The position numbers and the translations under genes were made by a program. A DNA stretch of 64,000 nucleotides from Streptomyces adelaidensis (GTDB taxonomy: Bacteria; Actinomycetota; Actinomycetes; Streptomycetales; Streptomycetaceae). Below are positions 23,821 to 32,289 of this stretch, piece after piece; within the stretch, counting starts at the first letter, position 1, and every line of letters starts with the position of its first letter. The stretch covers positions 1 through 64,000 of the forward strand of contig NZ_JAEMUX010000042.1 of the NCBI RefSeq assembly GCF_016598475.1. Direction: 5' to 3'. Under the pieces are notes generated by a model. The model had not been told where the DNA came from. It saw only the letters and a program-made list of their open reading frames with translations, and ran no database searches.

Positions 23821-24396
23821 TCACTGCCGTTCGAGCGCGTCGTCGAACGCCTCGCAGAGCATGTGGACGGCCACGAGGTGCAGTTCCTGCACGGTGGCGG
23901 AGGTTGCCGCTTCGACGCACAGGGGCTCGTCGGCGGCGCCCGCCAGGGGGTTCGGTGCCGGTCCGGTCAGGGCCCATACGGTCAGGCCGAGGCGGCGGGC
24001 CTCGTCCGCCGCGACGAGCAGGTTGGCGCTGGCGCCGCTGGTGGACAGCAGGGCGAGGACGTCCCCGGGGCGGCCGTGCGCCGCGACCTGGCGGGCGAAG
24101 ATCTCCTGGACGCCGTAGTCGTTGGCGATGGCGGTCGTGGAGGAGGTGTCCGCGTGCAGCGCGAGGGCGGAGAACGCGGGACGGTCCTCCCGGTAACGGC
24201 CCACCAGCTCGGCCGTGAGGTGCTGGGCCTGGGCCGCGCTGCCGCCGTTGCCGGCGACGAGGAGGCGGGCCCCCGCGCCGAGACGGGTGGCGAGGGAAGT
24301 GCCCCAGCGCCGCACCACGGGCCCGGCGTAACCGCGGAATCCTTCGAGTGCCTTCATCAGGTCGTCGCAGTGCGTGACGTCGGTGGCGAGTTTCAT
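23821..24396 (-). CDS. gmhA: Sedoheptulose-7-phosphate isomerase (GmhA-like SIS protein)
   Basis: A 191-residue SIS-domain protein closely matching GmhA. It has GNGGSAAQAQHLTAELVGRY (phosphate-binding loop), LSTSGASANLLVAADEAR, and the C-terminal TSATVQELHLVAVHMLCEAFD that carries the catalytic Glu/His pair. GmhA converts sedoheptulose 7-phosphate to D-glycero-D-manno-heptose 7-phosphate, the first step toward ADP-heptose. ATG 24396 overlaps the GT4 stop by 4 bases. A 53-base AT-richer gap (23768-23820, containing TTTGTTGTATTGC) follows it, the largest break in the first half of the operon and a possible internal promoter. Confidence 0.93.
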   Translation of the reverse strand: MKLATDVTHCDDLMKALEGFRGYAGPVVRRWGTSLATRLGAGARLLVAGNGGSAAQAQHLTAELVGRYREDRPAFSALALHADTSSTTAIANDYGVQEIFARQVAAHGRPGDVLALLSTSGASANLLVAADEARRLGLTVWALTGPAPNPLAGAADEPLCVEAATSATVQELHLVAVHMLCEAFDDALERQ

Positions 24397-25628
24397 CGCA
24401 GGACTCCCGAGAGCGAGGGGACCGAGGAGACGGCGCTGTAGGCACGGGTGACGCCTTCGGCCACGCGGTCCCAGGTGTAGCGGGCCAGGACGCGGCGCCG
24501 CCCGCTCGCGCCGTAGCGGGCGAGGAGGTCCGGGTCGGCCAGGAGGCGGCGGACGGTCGCGCTGATGTCGTGGTCGTCGTCGGGGGGCACCAGGACACCC
24601 GTGACGCCGTCCACGACGGTGTCGAGCTGCCCGCCGACGGCGGTGGCGAGGACGGGCGCGCCGCAGGCCATGGCCTCGACCGGAACGATGCCGAACGGCT
24701 CGTAGCGGGGCAGGGACAGCACCAGGTCCGCGCCGCACATCAGCCCCGGCATCCGTTCCCGGCTCACCCCGCCCAGCAGGGTCACCCGGTCGGCGACGCC
24801 GCACTCGTCGGCGATCGCGCGCAGCCGCTCGGCCTCCGGCTCGGCGAGGAGCAGGGCGGCTTCGGGCCCGCCGGCGATGAGGAGTTCGGCGTCGGGGACG
24901 TCGGCCAGGGCGCGGATCGCGCGGTCGAAGCCCTTGCGAGGGACGAGCCTGCCGACGGCGAGCAGCCGCCGGGGCGCGGACGCCGGCCCGCGGGCCGCCG
25001 TGACGGGGGCGAACCGCACGGGGTCCACTCCGCAGGGGACGACGCAGATGCGCCGCCTCGGCAGCCCCATGGCCTCCAGTTCGGTCACCTCGTCCTCGCA
25101 GGTGGCGATGATGCGGTCGCACTCCCGGCCGACGGCGGTCTCGATCGCGACGCGGTAGGGCGGGCTGGTGTCGGCGGCGCCCTGGTGGCGCTTCTTGACG
25201 GTGCCGAGCGCGTGGTAGGTCTGCACGACGGGCACGCCCAGGCCGCGGGCTCCGGCGAGGGCCGCCCAGCCGGACATCCAGAAGTGGGCGTGCACGACGT
25301 CCGGTGGCTCCGCGGCCCACTCACGGGCCAGGAACTCGCCGAACTTCGGTATGTAGGGCGGGAGTTCGTCCTTCGGGATCGGGGCCGCCGGTCCGGCGGG
25401 CACATGGACGACCTGGAACCCGTCGGGCGTGGTGACCCGCTCAGGCGGCCGGGGGTCGTCACGGCGTGTGTACACGGTGACCTCGTGCCCCCGGCGGACC
25501 AGTCGCCCGGCGAGTTGCGCCACGTACACGTTCTGCCCGCCCGCGTCCGGCCCGCCGAGCGCGGCCAGCGGACTGGCGTGCTCGGAGACCATGGCGACAC
25601 GGCCGGCCGAGGGGTGGCTGGTGCTCAT
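24393..25628 (-). CDS. GT4 glycosyltransferase (complete copy)
   Basis: A 411-residue retaining GT-B enzyme of the GT4 type seen in mycothiol synthase and sucrose-phosphate synthase. The N-terminus SEHASPLAALGGPDAGGQNVYVA binds the acceptor side; VVHAHFWMSGW and VVQTYHALGTVKKRH follow. The C-terminal half has LLAVGRLVPRKGFDRAI and SLPRYEPFGIVPVEAMACGAPV with the EX7E motif. It has a truncated paralogue at 20221-20391. ATG 25628 overlaps the GT9 stop and sits behind AAGGAGG. It would glycosylate the heptose-containing product. Confidence 0.93.
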   Translation of the reverse strand: MSTSHPSAGRVAMVSEHASPLAALGGPDAGGQNVYVAQLAGRLVRRGHEVTVYTRRDDPRPPERVTTPDGFQVVHVPAGPAAPIPKDELPPYIPKFGEFLAREWAAEPPDVVHAHFWMSGWAALAGARGLGVPVVQTYHALGTVKKRHQGAADTSPPYRVAIETAVGRECDRIIATCEDEVTELEAMGLPRRRICVVPCGVDPVRFAPVTAARGPASAPRRLLAVGRLVPRKGFDRAIRALADVPDAELLIAGGPEAALLLAEPEAERLRAIADECGVADRVTLLGGVSRERMPGLMCGADLVLSLPRYEPFGIVPVEAMACGAPVLATAVGGQLDTVVDGVTGVLVPPDDDHDISATVRRLLADPDLLARYGASGRRRVLARYTWDRVAEGVTRAYSAVSSVPSLSGVLR

Positions 25629-26815
25629 CGGGTGACCTCCTTGATCAGGCGCTCCCGGTCGTCCCGGGACCGCCGCTCTCCGTGGCGGGCCTGGTCCGCG
25701 GCCTTGACGGCCTCCCCCGTACGGACGAGTACGTTCATGGGGGCCTCCCCGAGCAGCTTCAGCTTCCGCACCGCGGCGACCACGTCCTGGGCCGTGATCT
25801 CGCCGAGGAGCCGGCCCGGCACGCCGTACGGCGCCCACGGCTCCGCCGGGTCCTCCGGGTCCTCCGGGTCCTCCGGGTCCTCCGGGTCCTCCGGGTCCGC
25901 AGGGTCTGCAGGGTCTGCCGGGTCCTCCGGGACCGGAGCGCACAGGGACACGACCGGTGTGCCGACGGCCGCCGCCAGGTGGGCGGGGCCGGTGTCGCCG
26001 CACACCACGGCGTCGGCGGTGCGCAGGACGTCGGCCAGGGCGCGCGGGCCGGTCCTGCCGCCGAGGTCCACGGCCGTGTCGCCGCCGACCTTCCGGGTGA
26101 GGCCGGCCTCGTCGGGGCCTCCGGTGACGACGACCCGATACCCCGCGTCCGCGAGCGCCCCGACGGCCTCGGCGCAGAGCACGGGACTCGGGGCGCGGGC
26201 GGGCGCGCCGGCGCCGGGGTGGACCACGACGTACGGGCCGTTCCCGGTCAGCGCGACGGTGTCGGGCGGCGGCAGCACGCGCAGCCGGCCGTCGTCCCCG
26301 GGGTCCGGCAGGAAGCCCATGGCTGCGGCGGTGTCCAGAGCGGCCTCGGCCTCGTGGCGGCCGGGCGGCCGCCGGTGCCGTACGTCGAGGAGGCGGCCGG
26401 GATGGCCGACGCTGTCGGCGCTGTCGGCTCCTGTGCGCCGGACGCCGGCCAGGCGCAGCAGCAGGGCGGTCGGCAGGGGGCTCCGGTGGAACGGGGTGAG
26501 GACGAGCGCGGCGTCGAACGTCGCGTCCTTCAGGTCCCGTACGAGGTCTACGAGGTCTACGAGGCCGTCGGTGTCGCTGTCGGTGTCCTGGACGGTGGGC
26601 GGGGCGAGGCCCTCCCACGGCGCTTCCCACAACGCTTCCCACGGCGCCTCCCACACCATCACGCCGTCCACGCGGGGCAGCAGCCGCGCGGCGGGTTCGC
26701 CGCGGGGGCCGCAGACCATCGTGACGTGGCGGGAGTGCGCAGCCACCGCCCGGACCGCGGGTCCGGCGAGGAGCACGTCGCCGAAGGAGTCGAGGCCTGC
26801 GGCCAGGGTCTTCAC
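25625..26815 (-). CDS. GT9 (heptosyltransferase-family) glycosyltransferase with internal DPE repeat
   Basis: A 396-residue paralogue of the GT9 at 21347: LDSFGDVLLAGPAVRAV, YVVVHPGAGAPARAPSPVLC, VVVTGGPDEAGL and VVCGDTGPAHLAAAVGTPVVSLCAPV. Directly after that last motif a run of Asp-Pro-Ala and Asp-Pro-Glu units (9-bp nucleotide repeat at about 25845-25925) is inserted in the C-terminal domain, and WEAPWE units are repeated near residue 60. The C-terminus after the fold (about 45 residues) is basic and unlike other members. GTG 26815 overlaps the GmhB stop and follows GAGGAGG. Confidence 0.9.
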   Translation of the reverse strand: MKTLAAGLDSFGDVLLAGPAVRAVAAHSRHVTMVCGPRGEPAARLLPRVDGVMVWEAPWEALWEAPWEGLAPPTVQDTDSDTDGLVDLVDLVRDLKDATFDAALVLTPFHRSPLPTALLLRLAGVRRTGADSADSVGHPGRLLDVRHRRPPGRHEAEAALDTAAAMGFLPDPGDDGRLRVLPPPDTVALTGNGPYVVVHPGAGAPARAPSPVLCAEAVGALADAGYRVVVTGGPDEAGLTRKVGGDTAVDLGGRTGPRALADVLRTADAVVCGDTGPAHLAAAVGTPVVSLCAPVPEDPADPADPADPEDPEDPEDPEDPEDPAEPWAPYGVPGRLLGEITAQDVVAAVRKLKLLGEAPMNVLVRTGEAVKAADQARHGERRSRDDRERLIKEVTR

Positions 26816-27576
26816 GGGTGACCTCCTCGCGCCTCGGCGAGGATCCGCCGGACCGCCGTGAGCAGGTCGGGGGCTGTGGTGGGCGCTGCCTCGACCTCCG
26901 CCGGCAGGGTGGCCGCGTTGGGCACGAGCACGCCTCGGGCGCCCGCGGCGCGCGCGGCCTGGACGTCGGCCGCGATGTCGCCGATCACCACGCAGTCCGA
27001 CGGGGCCACGCTCAGCCGGCGTGCCGCCTCGACGACCAGTCCCGGCCGGGGTTTACGGCAGCCGCAGCCGGCCTCGGGCGGGTGCGGGCAGTAGACCCAG
27101 ATGTCGAGCCCGCCGAGCAGGGCGTTCGCCCGGTCGTTGACGCGGCGGACGTCGGTGTCCGTGAGCAGTCCGCGGCCGATGCCCGACTGGTTGCTGACGA
27201 CCCCGGTCGGGAGGCCGGCGGCGCGCAGTAGGTCCAGTGCCTGCCGGGCGCCGGGCAGTGGGTGTACGCGGGTGGGGTCGCCGTTGTAGGGGACGTCCTC
27301 GACGAGGGTTCCGTCGCGGTCGAAGAGGACGGCGGCGACGCGACCGTGCCGCGAGGGCCGAGGGCGCGGTTCGCCGGCCGCCTCCGGGGGCGGTGGGCCG
27401 GTGGGCTGGCGGCGGTCGTCCACCACGGCGACCCGCTCGGGCGGCCGGTCGTCCACCACGGCGACCTCCCCGGTCGGGAGGCCGGCCGCGGCGAGCGCAC
27501 GCGGGCGGTCGGCGCGGCGGGCGCGCCCGGTCGTCGGGATGACGCCGGAGACGGAGGGGGCGGGAGCGCCCGTCAT
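26812..27576 (-). CDS. gmhB: Heptose-1,7-bisphosphate phosphatase (GmhB-like HAD) with N-terminal GT2-like remnant
   Basis: A 254-residue protein. Residues 79-254 are a HAD-IIIA phosphatase: FDRDGTL (nucleophile Asp86, acid Asp88), SNQSGIGRG, the zinc-binding Cys/His cluster in CPHPPEAGCGCRKPRPGL, and IGDIAADVQAARAAGA. GmhB removes the C7 phosphate of heptose 1,7-bisphosphate. Residues 10-45 are not part of this family. They resemble the first strand-helix-strand of the GT2 at 22572 (VIPT, ALAAA, VVDDRP in the same order and spacing), with AVVDDR then repeated. I read this as a fossil GT2 start fused in frame; the functional start may be internal. ATG 27576 overlaps the carbamoyltransferase stop. 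Confidence 0.88.
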   Translation of the reverse strand: MTGAPAPSVSGVIPTTGRARRADRPRALAAAGLPTGEVAVVDDRPPERVAVVDDRRQPTGPPPPEAAGEPRPRPSRHGRVAAVLFDRDGTLVEDVPYNGDPTRVHPLPGARQALDLLRAAGLPTGVVSNQSGIGRGLLTDTDVRRVNDRANALLGGLDIWVYCPHPPEAGCGCRKPRPGLVVEAARRLSVAPSDCVVIGDIAADVQAARAAGARGVLVPNAATLPAEVEAAPTTAPDLLTAVRRILAEARGGHP

Positions 27577-29207
27577 GCGAACACCTTCTTCCGCCGGATG
27601 GCGAACGGTCCGAGCGCGAGCAGGTCCACGGGTGCGGAGCCGAAGCACTCCAGGGCGTCCCGGGGATCGTCGACCATGGGCCTGCCTGCGGTGTTGAGGC
27701 TCGTGTTGACGATGACGGGCAGACCGCTGCGGCGCTCGAATCCGTCGATCATGCGCGCGACCAGGGGTTCGTCCTGGCGGTCCACGGTCTGGACGCGGGC
27801 CGTGCCGTCCACGTGGACGACGGCCGGGATGCGGTCCCGCCACTCCTCGGCGACGTCGTGCACGAACAGCATGTAGGGGCTGGGCAGCGGCCCGTCGAAC
27901 AGCTCCGCGGCCCGCTCGGCCAGCACCATCGGGGCGACCGGACGGAACTCCTCCCGGCCCTTCACCGCGTTGAGGCGCTCCAGGTTCTCCGCGCGACCGG
28001 GATGAGCGAGCAGCGAGCGATGGCCCAGTGCCCGGGGCCCGAACTCGCCGCGCCCCTGGAACCAGGCCACGATGCCGTCCCCGGCGAGTTCGGCGGCGAC
28101 GGTCTCGGCGATGTCGCCGGGCTCGTCGTACGGCACGGCCGCGCGTTCCAGCCAGGCGCGCAGCTCGTCGTCGCTCCAGCCCCGGCCGAGGGCGGCGGTC
28201 GGCATGGCCTCCACGGCTTCCTTCTGGTGGGCGACATGGAGCGCGGCGCCGAGCGCGGTGCCCGCGTCCCCGGCGGCGGGCTGCACCCAGACGCGACGGA
28301 AGGGTGTCTCCCGGTACAGGCGGGTGTTGGCCACACAGTTCAGCGCCACCCCGCCCGCGAGCGTCAGCACCTCCTCACCGGTACGGTCGTGCAGCCACCG
28401 CGCCAGACCGAGCAGGACCTCCTCCAGGCACGCCTGCGCGCTCGCGGCGAGATCCGCGTGGTCCCGCGTCCAGGCGCCACCCTTCGGACGCGGCGGGGCC
28501 AGCGACGCCCACGGGACGGGACGGGCCCGGAAGCCGCCGTGGCCGTCCGGGTGGACGTACTCGCGCAGCCGGTCGAGGTGGCGCGGCTCGCCGTAGGAGG
28601 CCAGCGCCATCACCTTGAACTCGTCGCTGCTGCGCAGGAACCCGAGATGCTGGGTGAGGTCCTCGTAGAACAGGCCCATGGAGTCGGGGAGCGGCTGTGA
28701 GCCCAGCACGGTGAGTTCGCGGTTCGCGTAGCGGCCGGCGAGGTGGGAGCCGCATTCGCCGCGGCCGTCCAGCACGAGGACGGCGCAGTCCGGGTAGGGG
28801 GAGGCCTGTCCCGCCGAGGCGGCGTGGGCGACGTGGTGGGAGACGAAGCGGACCTTGGCCGGGTCGAGTCCGGGCAGGGCCTCGGCGAGGAACTCCGGGG
28901 CGCGGCGCGCGTACTCCTGGCGGAGGTGGTCCCAGGGGTCTTCCAGGCCCAACCGGTCTGCGGGACGGGCGAGTTCGGGGTCGTACGAGTACGCGACCGC
29001 GTCCAGGTCGGACGGGTCGAGCCCGGCCTGCTCCAGGCACCATCGGGCGGAGAGTTCGGGCAGTTCCCAGGCCGAGAAGGGGAGGGGCCGCTTGCCGTGC
29101 TTGCGTCGGCTGAAGCGTTCCTCCTCCGCCGCCGCCACGATCCCGCCGTCCATGACGAGGGCCGCGGCGGGGTCGTGGAAGAGGGCGTTGATTCCCAGGA
29201 CACGCAT
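27573..29207 (-). CDS. NodU/CmcH/TobZ-family carbamoyltransferase
   Basis: A 544-residue O-carbamoyltransferase. The N-terminal Kae1-like domain has MRVLGINALFHDPAAALV, EEERFSRRKHG and VSHHVAHAAS (metal-binding His pair), LDGRGECGSH and LAGGVALNCVAN. The C-terminal YrdC-like domain has FQGRGEFGPRALGHRSLLA and VIVNTSLNTAGRPMV. These enzymes use carbamoyl phosphate and ATP to carbamoylate a hydroxyl, typically on a sugar, so the operon's glycan or metabolite should carry a carbamoyl group. GGAGGTG lies 4 bases before ATG 29207. An internally deleted second copy is at 23639-23767. Confidence 0.95.
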   Translation of the reverse strand: MRVLGINALFHDPAAALVMDGGIVAAAEEERFSRRKHGKRPLPFSAWELPELSARWCLEQAGLDPSDLDAVAYSYDPELARPADRLGLEDPWDHLRQEYARRAPEFLAEALPGLDPAKVRFVSHHVAHAASAGQASPYPDCAVLVLDGRGECGSHLAGRYANRELTVLGSQPLPDSMGLFYEDLTQHLGFLRSSDEFKVMALASYGEPRHLDRLREYVHPDGHGGFRARPVPWASLAPPRPKGGAWTRDHADLAASAQACLEEVLLGLARWLHDRTGEEVLTLAGGVALNCVANTRLYRETPFRRVWVQPAAGDAGTALGAALHVAHQKEAVEAMPTAALGRGWSDDELRAWLERAAVPYDEPGDIAETVAAELAGDGIVAWFQGRGEFGPRALGHRSLLAHPGRAENLERLNAVKGREEFRPVAPMVLAERAAELFDGPLPSPYMLFVHDVAEEWRDRIPAVVHVDGTARVQTVDRQDEPLVARMIDGFERRSGLPVIVNTSLNTAGRPMVDDPRDALECFGSAPVDLLALGPFAIRRKKVFA

Positions 29208-29208
29208 G

Positions 29209-30285
29209 TCACACCTCCGGGGCGGGCTCGCGAGCCGGAAGCGCCGTGGCGGCCGGAAGCGCCGTGGCGGCCGTGGGGGCCGTGGAGGACATGGCGGTCG
29301 CGGAGGACATGGCGGCCGTGGAGAAGTAGGCGATGGTCTGTTTGATGCCTTCCTCCCAGGGCACGCGGGGCGCCCAGCCCAGCAGCTCGCGTGCCCGGCC
29401 CGTGTCGGGGCGGCGCCGCTGCGGGTCGTCGGTGGGGCGGTCGACGTACACGATCCGGGACGAGGATCCGGTCAGCTCGACCACGCGGTGGGCGATCTCG
29501 CGGACCGTGACCTCGTCGCTGCCGCCGATGTTGACGGGGCGGACCGAGTGGCCGGCCGCCGCGGCCAGCAGGACGCCGTCGACCGTGTCGTCCACGTAGC
29601 ACAGGGACCGCGTCTGACGGCCGTCCCCCGCCACCGTCAGCGGTTCGCCGGCCAGTGCCTGGCTGACGAACGTGGGGACGGCGCGCCCGTCGTGCGCGCG
29701 CATCCGCGGACCGTACGTGTTGAACAGGCGCACGATGCCCGCGTCGGTGTCCCTGGCGTGTACATGGGCGGTGACCAGCGCCTCGGCGAACCGTTTGGAC
29801 TCGTCGTACACGCTGCGCGGACCCACCGGATTGACGTTGCCCCAGTAGTCCTCCCGCTGGGGATGGACCAGGGGATCGCCGTACACCTCGGACGTCGAGG
29901 CGAGCAGGAAGCGGCCCCCGTCCCGCTCGGCCACCGCCAGCATGTTGCGGGTGCCCAGGCTGCCGACGTCGAGCGTCTCCAGGGGAAGGCGGAGGTAGTC
30001 GGCGGGTGAGGCGGGGCACGCGAAGTGCAGGACCAGGTCGTACGGCCCCGGCAGGAGCTCGGGGGCCTCGGGCGCCGACACGTCGCACTCGACGAACCGG
30101 AATCCGCGGCGGCCTTCGAGGTGGGCGATGTTCTCGCGCGATCCGGAGGACAGGTTGTCCGCGCAGTCGACTTCGACATCCGAACCCAGCAGGCGGTCGC
30201 ACAGATGACTGCCGAGGAAGCCGGCACCGCCGGTCACCAGGGCGCGGTGCCATGTGCGCGTAGAGATATCAGCGATATCGGTCAT
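29209..30285 (-). CDS. UXS-like NAD-dependent sugar-nucleotide epimerase/decarboxylase
   Basis: A 358-residue short-chain dehydrogenase of the extended type. NAD-binding GGAGFLGSHL is followed by HFACPASPADYLRLPLETL, LLASTSEVYGDP and HPQREDYWGNVNP, with the catalytic pair in YDESK. This run is distinctive for UDP-glucuronate decarboxylase (UDP-xylose synthase) relatives. No HldD-type epimerase is visible in the operon, so this enzyme either provides a different sugar or replaces HldD. The last 35 residues are low-complexity repeats (AMSS, TALPA) outside the fold. It is the first gene of the operon, with AGGAGGC upstream of ATG 30285. Confidence 0.88.
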   Translation of the reverse strand: MTDIADISTRTWHRALVTGGAGFLGSHLCDRLLGSDVEVDCADNLSSGSRENIAHLEGRRGFRFVECDVSAPEAPELLPGPYDLVLHFACPASPADYLRLPLETLDVGSLGTRNMLAVAERDGGRFLLASTSEVYGDPLVHPQREDYWGNVNPVGPRSVYDESKRFAEALVTAHVHARDTDAGIVRLFNTYGPRMRAHDGRAVPTFVSQALAGEPLTVAGDGRQTRSLCYVDDTVDGVLLAAAAGHSVRPVNIGGSDEVTVREIAHRVVELTGSSSRIVYVDRPTDDPQRRRPDTGRARELLGWAPRVPWEEGIKQTIAYFSTAAMSSATAMSSTAPTAATALPAATALPAREPAPEV

Positions 30286-30887
30286 GGGGCCTCCTTCGTC
30301 CGCGCACGGAGGCGCCAGGGAGCGGCGCGCCCGACATATCTCGTTCGGCGCGATACAAGAGGTTTGAGTGAAGAACAGGTCGAGTCGCGGACGGCGTGAT
30401 CAGCGCTGCCGGCCCGGCGGTCGCCTCTTCCCGGCGCCGCACTGACCTGGGGTTCCCGATGCAGTTGGTTTCACGGGTTGGTTCTTACTATGCGGCTGCC
30501 AGGAGAGAGGCGCGACTTCTGTGTGACCCCGCCGACCGCGGGAAGAAGGACTGACCCCGCCGACCGCGGGAAGAAGGACTGACCCCGCCGACCGCGGGAA
30601 GAAGGACTGACCCCGCCCGGCGGGACCGCAGTGCGGTCCGGTGCCGCCCGAGGGCTGTGAGCAACCCCACTCGATCAGGCAAATACGGGACATTTCCGGG
30701 TGGTTGACCCCGGGGCGGCGGCGCGGCGGCGGCAGGTGTCGTCGGCTCTGGAGCACCGTCTGCCACGATGGTCAGGGCCGAGACCGGCGCCGAGACCGAC
30801 TCGGTGGAACCGCCGCGCAGCGCAGCCGGTGAAGCTCCTTCCCCCGGTCCTTCCTGACTCCTCCTCCTGGATGTCGAGTACCGCACT
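30286..30887. other. 600-base intergenic region between heptose operon and MFS gene
   Basis: No convincing gene lies here. The first 110 bases should contain the leftward promoter of the heptose operon; they include AT-richer words such as ACATATCTCG and GATACAAGAGG. The centre holds the 28-bp tandem repeat listed separately. The last 100 bases lead into the MFS gene and are CTCC-rich. Frames that stay open on either strand have no ribosome binding site and consist of translated repeats. Confidence 0.6.
30525..30608. repeat. Three perfect 28-bp tandem repeats
   Basis: Three identical units occupy 30525-30552, 30553-30580 and 30581-30608, followed by a partial, diverged unit from 30609. Each unit begins GACCCCGCCGACCGCGGG and ends with a purine run, AAGAAGGACT. 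Each holds a small inverted repeat (CCCGC / GCGGG). Units are directly abutting, so this is a minisatellite and not a CRISPR array. Confidence 0.95.
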
Positions 30888-32252
30888 GTGTCCTTCACCC
30901 CTGCCCTGCCCCCGCCTGCGCCGAAATCCACCTCGGTGCCGTCCGGGGGAGCCCCCCGCTCGCCCTGGCGGTCGCTGAGATACCGCAGCATGCGCTGGTG
31001 GTCCGTCGCCAACTTCTTGTCGAACGCCGGCACCTGGATGCAGCTCACGGTGCAGAACCTGCTCGTCCTGCAGATCACCGGCTCCGCCGCGGCGACGGGT
31101 CTTTCGATGTCCGTCCAGGCGGCTCCGGCCCTGTTCATGAGCCTGCTGGGCGGCACGGCCGTGGACCGCTGGTCCCTCAAGCTGACCGCCGCCGTCAGCC
31201 AGGCGCTGCTCGGCGCGGTCGCCTTCACCACGGCCGTGCTGGTGGTACTGGACCGGCTCGATCTGACGTCCCTGATGGTGCTGGCCGCCGTGACCGGCAT
31301 GATCGCCACCGTCGACGGACCCGCGTGCGCCCTCCTGGGAAACGACCTCGTCCCCGTGGAGGACGTCCCCTCCGCCATCGGTGTCGGCGCCCTGATCCAC
31401 AACGCGGGCCGGCTCGTGGGGACCGCCCTGGCCGGTGTGACGGTCGGCTTCCTCGGCACGGGCGCCGCGTATGCCGCGAACGGCCTGTCGTTCCTCTTCG
31501 TCGCTTCGGTCATCCCGTTCCTGCGCCCGGCGCCCGGCGCGGTCCGCCACGCCGCCCATGTGCGCGCCGCACCACACCGGGAGCGCGCCGGGTCCGGCCC
31601 CGACATGACCGTGCGCCAGGGCCTGATCTTCTTCGTGCGCCGTCCCCGCCTGGTCGCGCTCGCCGCGATCACCGGGATCAGCTCGGTCTTCGGCCGCAAC
31701 TACGGCCTCACCCTGGCCGTGCTCGTCACCGGACCCCTCGCGGGTGGCGCGGGCTCCTTCGGGACGGTCTCCACGGTGCTCGCCGGCGGCGGCATCCTGG
31801 GCGCGGTCCTCGGCGCCCGCCTCCGGCGGCCCTCGGTCCGGCTCGTGGGCACGCTGGCGGCCGCGGGCGGCCTGCTGCAGGTGGCGGCGGCCCTGTCCCC
31901 GTCGCTGGTGGTGCTGCTGGTCCTGGTCCTGCCGATGGCGGTCGTGGAGTCCGTCTCCGACACGGCCGGGACCGCCGTACTGCAGACAGACCCGCCCGCT
32001 CACCTGCGGGGACGCGTGCTGGGGGTGTGGAGCAGCATCGGCACGGTCTGGGGCCTCGGCGGCCCGCCCGCCCTCGGCCTCCTGATGGAACTGGCCGGGG
32101 CGCGCGGCGCCCTGGTGACGGGCGGACTGATCATCGCGACCGCGATCGGAGCGGGCATCGTCCTGCACACCCGCCGCACACCGGTCCCGGTGACCCTGCC
32201 GACGAGGGACGGCGACGTCACGGGACGGGCGAAACTGGGCACGGCCGCCTGA
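30888..32252 (+). CDS. MFS exporter (EntS/MFS_3 type)
   Basis: A 454-residue membrane protein with about 12 hydrophobic helices. The opening FLSNAGTWMQLTVQNLLVLQITGSAAATGL and the loop VDRWSLKL after helix 2 are typical of the EntS-like drug and siderophore exporters. A second-half helix with QTDPPAHLRGRVLGVWSSIGTVWGLGGPPALGLL also matches that group. The start is uncertain: GTG 30888 is used here, but the first 30 residues are Pro-rich and an ATG at 30990, just before the first helix, would also fit. It lies alone between two minisatellites. Its cargo is unknown; export of the neighbouring biosynthetic product is possible. Confidence 0.85.
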   Translation: MSFTPALPPPAPKSTSVPSGGAPRSPWRSLRYRSMRWWSVANFLSNAGTWMQLTVQNLLVLQITGSAAATGLSMSVQAAPALFMSLLGGTAVDRWSLKLTAAVSQALLGAVAFTTAVLVVLDRLDLTSLMVLAAVTGMIATVDGPACALLGNDLVPVEDVPSAIGVGALIHNAGRLVGTALAGVTVGFLGTGAAYAANGLSFLFVASVIPFLRPAPGAVRHAAHVRAAPHRERAGSGPDMTVRQGLIFFVRRPRLVALAAITGISSVFGRNYGLTLAVLVTGPLAGGAGSFGTVSTVLAGGGILGAVLGARLRRPSVRLVGTLAAAGGLLQVAAALSPSLVVLLVLVLPMAVVESVSDTAGTAVLQTDPPAHLRGRVLGVWSSIGTVWGLGGPPALGLLMELAGARGALVTGGLIIATAIGAGIVLHTRRTPVPVTLPTRDGDVTGRAKLGTAA

Positions 32253-32289
32253 CGCGCCGGGCGTGACCCGGGTCGAGCCGACGTGTGCC

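Noticed and set aside
24570..26861. A 763-codon + strand open frame opposite the GT4 and GT9 genes
   Set aside because: Shadow of two well-recognised glycosyltransferases; the apparent Ser/Gly repeats are the antisense of the DPE repeat.
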